Source: Fodinibius sp051746985
GTDB taxonomy: Bacteria > Bacteroidota > Rhodothermia > Balneolales > Balneolaceae
Assembly (NCBI GenBank): GCA_051746985.1
Contig: JBNJFP010000019.1
Location: 1-52,848, forward strand
Direction of reading: 5' to 3'
Length of the DNA: 52,848 bases
The notes below the pieces were generated by a model. It was not told where the DNA came from and did not search any database. It was given only the letters and a program-made list of their open reading frames with translations. A program made the translations under genes and the position numbers. Shown here piece after piece: positions 1 through 9,138 of this stretch. The number at the start of each line of letters is the position of its first letter. The stretch's first letter is position 1.

Positions 1-1
1 G

Positions 2-1258
2 GAATTCCTGGAGCGACGATTTGATAAGCGCTCCCGTATTTACTTTTCTTTTATTTCTATCGCCGTTAATATTTTTATTGATGTGGCCGGAGCCCTTTAT
101 GCAAGTAGCGTTTTTATGAAAGGCGTCTTTCCAGAAATTGACCTCAATGTATTTGTCATTGGCATGGCTATCGTAACGGGACTTTACACCGTAGCCGGCG
201 GATTGCGCGCCGTTGTTATAACCGACAGCATTCAGGCTATTTTGCTTACACTCGGGTCGGCCGTGGTCGCCTTCGTGCTCTTCAATGAAGTAGGTTCGTG
301 GTCTGAAATAAAAACCCAACTCAGCCCCGACCGCTTGAGTCTCATTCGTCCCGTTGACGATGAGCTCGTGCCCTGGCCTACCCTGATCGTAAGCCTGCCC
401 ATTCTTGGGTTCTACTTCATGTGTACCAACCAATACATGGTGCAGCGCGTGCTGGGAGCAAAATCCATCGAAGACGGTCGCAAGGGAGCTATCTTTGCCG
501 CAGCACTTAAAATGTTACTTCTGTTCATCATCGTTTTGCCCGGTACGCTCGGCCGCATTGTGTATCCCGATCTTGAAAACCCCAACCTCATCTTCCCGGA
601 ACTGATGTTCGACTTTCTACCGGTCGGGGTACTCGGTATTGTTTTAATGGGATTTGTCGCTGCCCTAATGTCAAGTATTGACTCGGCATTAACGGCCGCC
701 TCAAGTATTGCCACGATGGATTTGTATAAAAAATTTCGACCAAACAGCAGTCAGCGTCACCTCGTAAAAACCGGTAAATTTTTTATTCTTCTGGGCGTAT
801 TTATTGCCTCAATCTGGGCTCCATTTATTGATACCTTTCCAACTCTTTGGGAATACCTGCAGGCCGTGCTTTCATACCTGAGCCCGCCCGTAGTCACCTG
901 TTTCATATTTGGGCTGTTCTGGGAAAAGGCTACGGCCAACAGCGCTTTTTTAGCGCTCATTATAGGTGGTATCAGTGGTCTTTTTCTCATGATCAACAAT
1001 TACCTGCACCCCTTCTTTGGGTCTATTCACTACCTTTATTCGGCTACCATCATCTTTATCATTAGCTCGGCTGTGTTAGTTTTTGTCAGCTTGTTCACCA
1101 AAGAAAAACAGCTTAACACCATCCCAAAAGGGGTTTGGAAACTTTCATTGACCGGTACCTTATCTCTTAACAAAAACATACCCTGGTATAACAGCTATCA
1201 ATTTTATGGATTTGTTGTTTGCCTAAGTACATTTACTCTCGTTTATATTTTCCGATAA
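2..1258 (+). CDS. Sodium:solute symporter family transporter (5' end outside the window)
   Basis: The reading frame is open from base 2, before the first possible start (GTG at 83), so the gene begins upstream of the window. The first codons read EFLERRFDKRSR, which matches the conserved loop of the sodium:solute symporter (SSS) family. The visible part is strongly hydrophobic with about ten membrane segments. It carries the family signature SSIDSALTAASS followed by MDLYKKF. Family members import sugars, amino acids or other small solutes with sodium across the inner membrane. The substrate cannot be read from the sequence. The stop codon lies 11 bases before the start of the EEP-family lipoprotein gene, suggesting one transcript. 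Confidence 0.9.
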   Translation, partial: EFLERRFDKRSRIYFSFISIAVNIFIDVAGALYASSVFMKGVFPEIDLNVFVIGMAIVTGLYTVAGGLRAVVITDSIQAILLTLGSAVVAFVLFNEVGSWSEIKTQLSPDRLSLIRPVDDELVPWPTLIVSLPILGFYFMCTNQYMVQRVLGAKSIEDGRKGAIFAAALKMLLLFIIVLPGTLGRIVYPDLENPNLIFPELMFDFLPVGVLGIVLMGFVAALMSSIDSALTAASSIATMDLYKKFRPNSSQRHLVKTGKFFILLGVFIASIWAPFIDTFPTLWEYLQAVLSYLSPPVVTCFIFGLFWEKATANSAFLALIIGGISGLFLMINNYLHPFFGSIHYLYSATIIFIISSAVLVFVSLFTKEKQLNTIPKGVWKLSLTGTLSLNKNIPWYNSYQFYGFVVCLSTFTLVYIFR

Positions 1259-1269
1259 AAGCCACTGCC

Positions 1270-2154
1270 ATGATTTACAAAAACCAAATACTTCTATTTT
1301 CAATTCTCAGCTTTTTACTGATCTCCTGCCAACCAACGGAATCTCCTCAAACAGAAAAGGAGTCTGATATCCGGGTTATGACTTATAATATTCGTTTTGA
1401 CATACCGGATGACGATGATGACAACTGGGATCAGCGCAAAGAACAACTCTCATCACTGATACAGTTTAACAATCCCGCTGTGCTGGGCATACAAGAAGGG
1501 CTGTTACATCAACTGGAATACCTTGAAAAAGAACTCGATACCTATAAATGGATTGGCGCTGGACGAGATGACGGAGCTACTGAAGGTGAATTTTCCGCTA
1601 TCCTTTACGATACCACCAAAGTAACGCTTGTACCTGATACCGATAAAACGATTTGGCTCTCCGAGACACCCAACGAACCAAGCGAGGGTTGGGACGCTGC
1701 TTTGCCACGAGTATTAACGTATGGAAAATTCGAACTCCTAAATACCGGCCAAACATTCTGGGCGTTTAACACGCACTTCGATCATGTCGGGGAAACATCG
1801 CGCCATGAAAGTGCCAAACTCATCCAGGAAGAAGCCGGGCAAGTAGATAAAAAAGCGCCCGTTATTGTGATGGGAGACTTCAACTTTACGCCCGATAGCG
1901 ATCCCTATGAAACGTTAACAACGGGCGGAAATAAACTGTATGATAGTTATAACATTTCGGGATTATCCCCTCTTGGTCCGCAATTTACTTTCGAGGGATT
2001 TGAGGTAGGCAGTGAAGAAGATGGACGGCGCATTGACTATGTCTTTGTCAACGATCGTATTCAAGTGCTCAAACATGCCACCATATCAAGTTTTCGGGAT
2101 GGCTACTACCCTTCCGACCACCTGCCGGTAGCCATTGACCTCGAATTTGAGTAA
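1270..2154 (+). CDS. Endonuclease/exonuclease/phosphatase family lipoprotein
   Basis: A protein of 294 residues of the EEP (DNase I/sphingomyelinase-like) superfamily. I place the start at ATG 1270 because it gives a short lipoprotein signal ending in the lipobox LLISC; an upstream ATG in frame (1219) lies inside the transporter gene and would add 17 residues in front of the signal. EEP motifs are visible: MTYNIRF near the N-terminus (metal/phosphate Asn), GIQEG (metal-binding Glu), MGDFNF (catalytic Asp and Asn) and SDHLPV near the C-terminus (catalytic His). The protein probably acts as a membrane-anchored phosphodiesterase or phosphatase outside the cytoplasm. The substrate is unknown. It is probably cotranscribed with the SSS transporter, so the two may share a substrate route. 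Confidence 0.88.
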   Translation: MIYKNQILLFSILSFLLISCQPTESPQTEKESDIRVMTYNIRFDIPDDDDDNWDQRKEQLSSLIQFNNPAVLGIQEGLLHQLEYLEKELDTYKWIGAGRDDGATEGEFSAILYDTTKVTLVPDTDKTIWLSETPNEPSEGWDAALPRVLTYGKFELLNTGQTFWAFNTHFDHVGETSRHESAKLIQEEAGQVDKKAPVIVMGDFNFTPDSDPYETLTTGGNKLYDSYNISGLSPLGPQFTFEGFEVGSEEDGRRIDYVFVNDRIQVLKHATISSFRDGYYPSDHLPVAIDLEFE

Positions 2155-2156
2155 AC

Positions 2157-2945
2157 CTACTTCTCTGATGACCGCTCTTTGCTAAACATCCATTCATACA
2201 AGTGGGGATTGCTATAAGCCTGCACCCAAGCCCCCACGTGTCCCTCATCGGGATACTCGGTAAATCCGGCAGAACCACCCGCTATACGGATGGCCTCAAC
2301 CATAGCCCGCGAATATTCGGGGACAACCACTTCGTCTTCGGTACCGTGGAAAACCCATATAGGGAGATCGGTAAGGGTAAAAGCATGGGTTAAGTCTCCA
2401 CCACCACAGATAGGCACGGCCGCAGCAAATTTATTAGCCTGACGCTGAATGATATCAAATGTGCCAAAGCCGCCCATCGAAATACCCGTTACATAAATCC
2501 TGTCTTCATCCACGGAAAACTTACCCTCAAGCTCATCCAGTAAATCAATGGTAAGCTTCATGGGCGGGCTTGGTTCTTCCGACATCGACTGGCTAAACGA
2601 GCTGGTATCGCGAATTGCTTCCAATGGAGACCAAGACTCATCTTCTGGCACCTGTGGCGCAACAATAAAGGCCGGATACTTCTCCCGCATTTTGGGTTCT
2701 GCCAAGTGAGAAACGCCCCATTTTAGCTGACTAAAGTTATCATCACCCCGTTCCCCGGCTCCATGCAAAAAAAGAACTAACGGATACGATTTCGAAGAGT
2801 CGTAGTCTGCTGGTTTTAGGATACGATACTTTAACTCATCTCCCGACTCATTTTGGTACACTTTAGCTTCAAAATCAGTAACCTGGGCCTGTAAAAAGCC
2901 AAAAGACAGAAATAAAAATCCTATAGTGAATACTAATTTTTTCAT
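2157..2945 (-). CDS. Secreted alpha/beta hydrolase (predicted peptidase/esterase, PHB depolymerase-like)
   Basis: A protein of 262 residues with an N-terminal signal peptide ending around LQAQ, so it is exported. The fold is that of the dienelactone-hydrolase/polyhydroxybutyrate-depolymerase-like serine hydrolases (COG4099 type). It has LVLFLHGAGERG for the oxyanion-hole region, the nucleophile elbow GISMGG, HGTEDEVV around the acid residue, and DEGHVGAW carrying the catalytic His. The likely reaction is hydrolysis of an ester or peptide bond in the periplasm or outside the cell. The gene converges tail to tail with the EEP lipoprotein gene, with only two bases between the stops. It lies 27 bases downstream of icmF on the same strand. 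Confidence 0.85.
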   Translation of the reverse strand: MKKLVFTIGFLFLSFGFLQAQVTDFEAKVYQNESGDELKYRILKPADYDSSKSYPLVLFLHGAGERGDDNFSQLKWGVSHLAEPKMREKYPAFIVAPQVPEDESWSPLEAIRDTSSFSQSMSEEPSPPMKLTIDLLDELEGKFSVDEDRIYVTGISMGGFGTFDIIQRQANKFAAAVPICGGGDLTHAFTLTDLPIWVFHGTEDEVVVPEYSRAMVEAIRIAGGSAGFTEYPDEGHVGAWVQAYSNPHLYEWMFSKERSSEK

Positions 2946-2972
2946 GACCCCAATGTATAAATTAGAAATGAA

Positions 2973-5900
2973 TTACATATTGCGACGATACTGCCCGCCC
3001 ACCTCGTAAAGTGCGCGCGAAATCTGCCCAAGCGAGGCAACCTTTACTGTTTCCATGAGCTCTTCAAAGATATTGCCATTATTACGAGCTACCTCTTTAA
3101 GCCGGGCAATCGCTTCTTTGGATTCTTCTTTATTTCGCTCCCAAAAGGCTTCTACACTTTCAATCTGCTGCTCTTTCTCCTCTTTTGTGGATCTAATAAG
3201 ATCTACCTCTTTCTGATCCTCCGCACTCTCGGCATCCTCATTTTTGAAGGTATTCACTCCAATAATGGGTAGCTCTCCGCTGTGTTTCTTGGATTCATAG
3301 TGCAGACTTTCATCCTGTATTTTACCCCGCTGATACATATTCTCCATGGCTCCAAGCACGCCACCGCGATTAGTCAGTCGATCAAATTCAGATAAAATAG
3401 CCTCCTCAACCAGATCCGTCATCTCTTCGATAAAATAGGAACCCTGGTTGATATTTTCGTTTTTAGCAGGCCCCATCTCTTTATTAATGATCAACTGAAT
3501 AGCCAGCGCTCGACGTACCGACTCTTCGGTTGGCGTCGTAATAGCTTCGTCATAAGCGTTGGTATGCAATGAATTACAATTATCGTAAATCGCCATCAGC
3601 GCCTGGAGTGTCGTACGAATATCATTGAACTGAATTTCTTGGGCGTGCAGCGAACGTCCGCTGGTTTGAATATGATATTTGAGCTTCTGCGATCGCTCGT
3701 TGGCACCATATTTCTCGCGCATTGCCACAGCCCAAATGCGTCGGGCAACCCGACCAATCACGGCATATTCAGGATCTAATCCATTGCTGAAAAAGAACGA
3801 AAGGTTATGGGCAAAATCGTCGATATCCATGCCGCGGGACAGGTAATACTCCACATAGGTAAATCCATTAGCCAGCGTAAAGGCCGCCTGGGTAATGGGA
3901 TTAGCACCGGCTTCGGCAATATGGTAGCCCGAAATAGATACCGAATAATAATTTCGAACCTTGTGGTTGGTAAAATACTGCTGAATATCGCCCATCATCT
4001 TCAGGGCAAATTCGGTGGAGAAAATACAGGTATTTTGCGCCTGATCTTCTTTGAGGATATCCGCCTGAACCGTTCCGCGTACCACCGAAAGTGCTTCCTC
4101 TTTAATCTCTTCGTAGATTTCTTCATCTATCAACTTGTCACCGGTAATACCCAACAGGCCAAGACCAAAACCATCATTGGTTTCGGGCAGCTCATTATTG
4201 TACTGTGGCTGTTCAACACCTCGTTCCTTGAAATAAGTTTCTATTTTTTTCTTGGCTTCTTCCCACTTCCCGTTTGCTTTGAGATACCGTTCCACCTCCT
4301 GATCGATAGCCGTATTCATAAACATAGCCAGAATCATCGGCGCGGGACCGTTAATCGTCATCGACACCGATGTCTTTCGGGATGTAAGCTCAAAGCCGGA
4401 ATACAGCTTTTTCATATCATCCAGGGTACAAATGCTTACCCCCGAATTACCCACCTTTCCATAAATATCGGGACGATGGTCGGGATCCTCCCCATACAAC
4501 GTTACCGAATCAAAAGCTGTAGAAAGACGTGCAGCCGGCATGCCTTCGCTCAGATAGTGAAATCGCTTGTTGGTCCGTTCGGGCGTACCTTCACCGGCAA
4601 ACATTCGAGTGGGGTCTTCCCCCTCTCGCTTAAATTCAAAGACGCCCGCCGTAAAGGGATAATAACCTGGCAAATTCTCCTTCAAAGCAAACTTCAGCTG
4701 CTCTCCCTTATTATTGGTTTTGGGCAACGCCACTCGCGGAATATTTAGTCCGCTTAGCGACTCACGATACATTTTATTTTTAAAGGTTTTATCACGCACC
4801 TGCACTTCTACATATTCCTGCTGATAATCCTCATACAACTTATCCCAGCCTTCTAAAATTTTCTTACACCGCGAATCAAGTTTACTGAGCCAATGCTCCC
4901 GCATTGATGTTAGTTTCACTTTCAGATCATCTTTTTCATCAGGGTCCCACCGCTCTACCTGTTCGATGGTACCGCTTACATTCTCTAATTTAGAAGCAAT
5001 CTCAACCTGCTCTTCGGCCCAGCTGTGATATTCTCTAATGGTATCAGAAATATCCGACAGATAACGTTGACGTTTACCGGGAATAATCGCCTGCGTTTGA
5101 ATATCCTCGGTAGGTTCGGAATTGGTGTATAACTTAGTCTCCCAATTGATGCTGTAATGATCATTTATCTCATCCACAAGCGCCTTAAATAATCGATTTA
5201 CCCCTTCATCGTTAAACTGCGCGGCAATGGTTGGGTACACCGGCATCGCTTCGGGATCCAGATCCCATGCCCCCAGGTTACGCTTCATCTGCTTGCGTAC
5301 ATCACGCAGGGCATCAAGCGACCCTTTCTTTTCAAACTTGTTAAGCACTACAAGTTTGGCCAGATCAAGCATATTAATCTTTTCGAGCTGGGTAGCTGCA
5401 CCATACTCGCTGGTCATTACATACAAGGGAATATCTGAGATATTTACAATTTCGGTATCACTCTGGCCAATACCACTGGTTTCCACGATCACGAGATCAA
5501 ACCCAGCGGTCTTGCAAATCTCAATTGCTCCCTTCACCGATTGGCTCGTCGCCCGATTACTTGCTCGTGTTGCCAGGCTGCGCATATACACACGTTCCGG
5601 ATCAAGGCTGTTCATGCGGATACGATCGCCAAGCAGCGCCCCGCCGGTGCGCACTTTCGAGGGGTCAATAGAAATAACAGCAATATTAATATTCTTAAAC
5701 TCCGTCAAAAATCGTCTTATTAGCTCATCGGTAAGCGAACTCTTTCCCGCCCCACCCGTTCCGGTTATGCCAACCAAAGGAATGGGTTTTCCGTTTTTCT
5801 GAGCCGGAATAAGATTTCCCTTTCCATCAAATAATTGGTCGTCTTTATATTTGATAATCTCTTCATGCGCATTTTCCAGTGCTGAAATACAGCGCGCCAG

Positions 5901-6467
5901 CGTCTTGGTATCACGGGTCACAATATCCTGTGCATCAACCTCTTCAATATCGGCGGTATCAAAATCGCACTGCTCCAGCATGTAATTAATCATGCCCTGC
6001 AACCCCATTTTACTACCGTCTTCTACGGAAAATATGTGACATACACCGGCTTCGTGAAGCTCTTCAATTTCCTCATCCACGATAACTCCACCACCACCGC
6101 CAAAAACGTTAATATGCGAAGCCCCGCGCTCTTCAAGCAGATCCACCATGTACTTAAAATATTCCATGTGTCCGCCCTGATAAGAGCTCACGGCAATGCC
6201 CTGCACATCTTCCTGGATGGCACAATCTACAATTTCTTGTACCGATCGATTGTGCCCCAAGTGGATGACCTCTGCCCCGCTGCTCTGCAAAATGCGTCGC
6301 ATGATATTGATGCTCGCATCATGACCGTCAAAAAGGCTCGCGGCCGTTACAAAGCGTATTTTATGGTCCGCCTGATAAACCTGTGAGCTGCTATCATCGT
6401 CAGCATCAGAACGTTTTTTGGATTTGGTTTTAGTTACTTGATCCGAGGTCTTCGTGTCTTCAGACAT
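2973..6467 (-). CDS. icmF: Fused acyl-CoA mutase with internal G-protein chaperone (IcmF type)
   Basis: A protein of 1164 residues with the full IcmF order. An acidic/basic N-terminal tail (1-35) precedes a cobalamin-binding domain (about 36-165) with DGHDAS, whose His49 should ligate cobalt. A MeaB-like GTPase domain follows (about 225-440), with Walker A GTGGAGKS at 236-243 and base-recognition motif NKFE at 376-379. The acyl-CoA mutase TIM barrel comes after that (about 560 onward), with YPFTAGVF and SMTINGPAPM. Known IcmF proteins interconvert isobutyryl-CoA and n-butyryl-CoA with adenosylcobalamin, and some also act on pivalyl- or isovaleryl-CoA. Glu instead of Asp in NKxE is typical of IcmF. 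The tail is longer than in family members I recall. A close relative acting on another branched acyl-CoA is possible. The start follows AAAGGAAAA, a reasonable ribosome-binding site. Confidence 0.92.
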   Translation of the reverse strand: MSEDTKTSDQVTKTKSKKRSDADDDSSSQVYQADHKIRFVTAASLFDGHDASINIMRRILQSSGAEVIHLGHNRSVQEIVDCAIQEDVQGIAVSSYQGGHMEYFKYMVDLLEERGASHINVFGGGGGVIVDEEIEELHEAGVCHIFSVEDGSKMGLQGMINYMLEQCDFDTADIEEVDAQDIVTRDTKTLARCISALENAHEEIIKYKDDQLFDGKGNLIPAQKNGKPIPLVGITGTGGAGKSSLTDELIRRFLTEFKNINIAVISIDPSKVRTGGALLGDRIRMNSLDPERVYMRSLATRASNRATSQSVKGAIEICKTAGFDLVIVETSGIGQSDTEIVNISDIPLYVMTSEYGAATQLEKINMLDLAKLVVLNKFEKKGSLDALRDVRKQMKRNLGAWDLDPEAMPVYPTIAAQFNDEGVNRLFKALVDEINDHYSINWETKLYTNSEPTEDIQTQAIIPGKRQRYLSDISDTIREYHSWAEEQVEIASKLENVSGTIEQVERWDPDEKDDLKVKLTSMREHWLSKLDSRCKKILEGWDKLYEDYQQEYVEVQVRDKTFKNKMYRESLSGLNIPRVALPKTNNKGEQLKFALKENLPGYYPFTAGVFEFKREGEDPTRMFAGEGTPERTNKRFHYLSEGMPAARLSTAFDSVTLYGEDPDHRPDIYGKVGNSGVSICTLDDMKKLYSGFELTSRKTSVSMTINGPAPMILAMFMNTAIDQEVERYLKANGKWEEAKKKIETYFKERGVEQPQYNNELPETNDGFGLGLLGITGDKLIDEEIYEEIKEEALSVVRGTVQADILKEDQAQNTCIFSTEFALKMMGDIQQYFTNHKVRNYYSVSISGYHIAEAGANPITQAAFTLANGFTYVEYYLSRGMDIDDFAHNLSFFFSNGLDPEYAVIGRVARRIWAVAMREKYGANERSQKLKYHIQTSGRSLHAQEIQFNDIRTTLQALMAIYDNCNSLHTNAYDEAITTPTEESVRRALAIQLIINKEMGPAKNENINQGSYFIEEMTDLVEEAILSEFDRLTNRGGVLGAMENMYQRGKIQDESLHYESKKHSGELPIIGVNTFKNEDAESAEDQKEVDLIRSTKEEKEQQIESVEAFWERNKEESKEAIARLKEVARNNGNIFEELMETVKVASLGQISRALYEVGGQYRRNM

Positions 6468-6558
6468 AATTAAATTTTCCTTTTTTGTTAAGTCTCTCAG
6501 ATGGGAAAGTAAGAAATTTACGGCACATTATTTATCCCTTAAAAGACGCAAAGTACTG

Positions 6559-9111
6559 CTATTTATTATTTACAATACTGCTGAACCCACCCGATACCAC
6601 ATTGGTCAAATTCGACAATACCCGTGGCAGGGTCCATCCTCCCGGACAGACCAAAAACTTAGGCTCCCATTGGGGATTAAACTGGTTCTTGTATTTTCTC
6701 ACCGTCTTAAATCCATAAATATTTTCGCCGTAGGTATAAACAAAACCAGCAAGGCGATTCCAACCGGGCGAAAAGTCATGTTCATCCATTCCAGAAAGTG
6801 GCGCCATTCCTAAGCTAAACCACTCATACCCCTGTTCTTTGCCCCAGAGCATTGTATTGATGAGCATAAAATCGATAATACCGGCTGGTGCTTCCGGTCG
6901 ATACCGTAGCAGATCAGTCGTTAATTCGTACTTATTCGCACCTTGCATGATATTAGCAAAAGCGACAAGCTCCCCTCCTTTTTTAATAACTGCGATGGGG
7001 AAGTTGCTTAAATAAGCCTCATCAAAATAGCCAACAGAAAAGCCTCGTTCTTTTTTATCCTGAGCATCCAAGCTGGACTTCGATATTGATTTTAATTCAG
7101 ACAAATAAGAACCCATTCTTTCGGGCGGTACCAGTTCCCAACTATATTGCTGTTGATCTAAAATCTTATACCCCTCCCAAATTGTATCTTCTATCTTATT
7201 TTCGGGATTAAAATCCGAGAGTGGAATTCTCGCTTCTTCTCCCAACTTGAAAAGGGTAAGTCCTAAATCGACATAATAATCGAGATATTTTTCCCCTACT
7301 TTATAAAAAACGGGACTATATCCTTCATACGTACACTCATCGTGAAATTGCCAAATCAGCTCTTCGGCCTCTTCTTGAGGTCCCACCGGATCACCCAGCG
7401 TTACCCAGTTGTAGCCCTCCCTGTTAAACATGATAAAAGACGATCGTGTATCGTTGATCATTAATTCTTTATCGCCCAGTAACACTAAATTTGATTGGCC
7501 ATTTTTGCATTGACCAACTATCTCTTTGGCAATAAGTAATTCCTGTTCGCCCGGTTCAACAGTTTCTTTTTTCTTGGGACGCAATAACTTGATCAAGCCC
7601 ACTATGATGGCGAACCCCAATGCCGCAACCATAGCACGCATATAGCGCGGGGCGTCTCCCATCAACGAAAATTGCCACCATAAATCTTTTTGATATTCTA
7701 CATGGTCGTATGAAAAGATTCCAAGCCAAATAGCGCTTGCCAGTACCATCACAATTAAGGTAAACCAGCGCATAGAAAAGAACTGATCAAACAGTGAGGC
7801 TTTCCGATGAAATTCCTGACGACATGGAAGAAGAGCTAAAAGCATCACCGAAAGTATGGATGCCTCTTCGTAGTCTGCGCCTTTAAGCAATGAGAAGATA
7901 ATTCCAAAAATGAGCAGCCCAATGGTTAAGTGATAGGCACCGTCAATTCGTCGTTGCAAGCCGCTGGCAAGGACCAACAAGGCCGCCCCTACCAGGCTGG
8001 CAAAGAAGTGCGACATTTCGATTACCGGCAGTGGTATAATGTGTTGTAACCATTCCATACGAGGAACGTCTGAGGGTAAGGCACCTGAAAATAGCAAAAT
8101 CGTCCCCCCAACAAATACTGAGAAGCTCATTACCTGGGGAATGACCCGCGGTACCCAGTTGGCGGCTTTTCGCTGCAGTACTTTTACTTTGCGCCGGTTG
8201 ACGATATACTCCTGATACCCCAGTACAATAAGGGCTCCCAAAAGGGGTAAAATGTAGTAGATTATGCGATAGACCACCAAGATGCCCAGTACCTGGGAGC
8301 CGGGCATATAGTTTGTTAAAAACATGAGCATGATGGATTCAAAAACACCGAGTCCCCCAGGCACCTGGCTGAATAATCCTACAATTTGAGCCAGCAAAAA
8401 AGCTCCCACAAAGCTGAAAAAGCTTATCCCCACATCCGGCAATAACACATACAACACTGACGCCATTAACAGCCAATCTACAGATGCTATGGCCACCTGC
8501 TGAAATGCTAATTTGGAACTCGGAAATGTAAATGACCAGTTTTTGAACGTAATCTCCTTTTTAAATTTAAAGCTGGCCCAAAGATATACGATGACCATCA
8601 GCAGCAGAACGACGCCCACGATACGAAGAGATACAAAGGGAAGCATCACGTCGTTGGGTAGCGTTGGCGTAGCAAAAATAAGGGCTAAGCCTGCTACAGC
8701 GCAGAAACCAATCCAAAGCGTAAACGCACTAAAAGCTACAATTTGTGTGACTTGCAAGCCCGAAAACCCCCATACCGAATAAATCCGATAGCGGATAGAA
8801 CCGCCGGTGATAAGCGCCAGGCCAATATTATGGCTAAAGGCGTAACCGACAAATCCTGCCCGGATAATTTTTCCCGGTGCTAACTCCTCACCAATATAAT
8901 TAACCCCCAGCGCATCGTAGCCGGTGAGCAACAGGTAACTTAAAAATGATAGAATAAGTGATAAGAGAATATAGAGATCGGGAATATCGGAAAGCTGCGT
9001 TAACACCTCTGAAAGCTCGTACTGCCGTAGCTCTTGATCAAGAAACCAGAGCGCAAAAGCAAAAAAAACGATGCTTATGAGCGGGGTTAATTTTTTAAGC
9101 TTTTTTTTCAT
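6559..9111 (-). CDS. mprF: Bifunctional phosphatidylglycerol lysyltransferase/flippase MprF
   Basis: A protein of 850 residues with the two-part MprF architecture. The N-terminal part (about 1-500) is a polytopic membrane domain with flippase-type motifs such as GSIRYRIY and QVPGGLGVFE. The C-terminal part (about 530-850) is the cytosolic DUF2156 GNAT-like domain, with WVTLGDPVG, YEWFSLGMAPLSG and a closing WEPKFLVCPGG. The family transfers lysine (sometimes alanine or ornithine) from aminoacyl-tRNA to phosphatidylglycerol and flips the product to the outer leaflet. This lowers membrane charge and protects against cationic peptides. Which amino acid is used here cannot be told. The gene follows the Ig-like lipoprotein gene by 27 bases and precedes icmF by 91 bases. 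Confidence 0.92.
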   Translation of the reverse strand: MKKKLKKLTPLISIVFFAFALWFLDQELRQYELSEVLTQLSDIPDLYILLSLILSFLSYLLLTGYDALGVNYIGEELAPGKIIRAGFVGYAFSHNIGLALITGGSIRYRIYSVWGFSGLQVTQIVAFSAFTLWIGFCAVAGLALIFATPTLPNDVMLPFVSLRIVGVVLLLMVIVYLWASFKFKKEITFKNWSFTFPSSKLAFQQVAIASVDWLLMASVLYVLLPDVGISFFSFVGAFLLAQIVGLFSQVPGGLGVFESIMLMFLTNYMPGSQVLGILVVYRIIYYILPLLGALIVLGYQEYIVNRRKVKVLQRKAANWVPRVIPQVMSFSVFVGGTILLFSGALPSDVPRMEWLQHIIPLPVIEMSHFFASLVGAALLVLASGLQRRIDGAYHLTIGLLIFGIIFSLLKGADYEEASILSVMLLALLPCRQEFHRKASLFDQFFSMRWFTLIVMVLASAIWLGIFSYDHVEYQKDLWWQFSLMGDAPRYMRAMVAALGFAIIVGLIKLLRPKKKETVEPGEQELLIAKEIVGQCKNGQSNLVLLGDKELMINDTRSSFIMFNREGYNWVTLGDPVGPQEEAEELIWQFHDECTYEGYSPVFYKVGEKYLDYYVDLGLTLFKLGEEARIPLSDFNPENKIEDTIWEGYKILDQQQYSWELVPPERMGSYLSELKSISKSSLDAQDKKERGFSVGYFDEAYLSNFPIAVIKKGGELVAFANIMQGANKYELTTDLLRYRPEAPAGIIDFMLINTMLWGKEQGYEWFSLGMAPLSGMDEHDFSPGWNRLAGFVYTYGENIYGFKTVRKYKNQFNPQWEPKFLVCPGGWTLPRVLSNLTNVVSGGFSSIVNNK

Positions 9112-9138
9112 TGAATAGCAATCCCTAACAAATTCGTC

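Noticed and set aside
3807..4748. Open frame of 313 codons on the plus strand
   Set aside because: It is antisense to the mutase domain of icmF and shows no motif of its own.
5227..5802. Open frame of 191 codons on the plus strand
   Set aside because: It is antisense to the GTPase domain of icmF, whose motifs are clear; base composition alone keeps the frame open.
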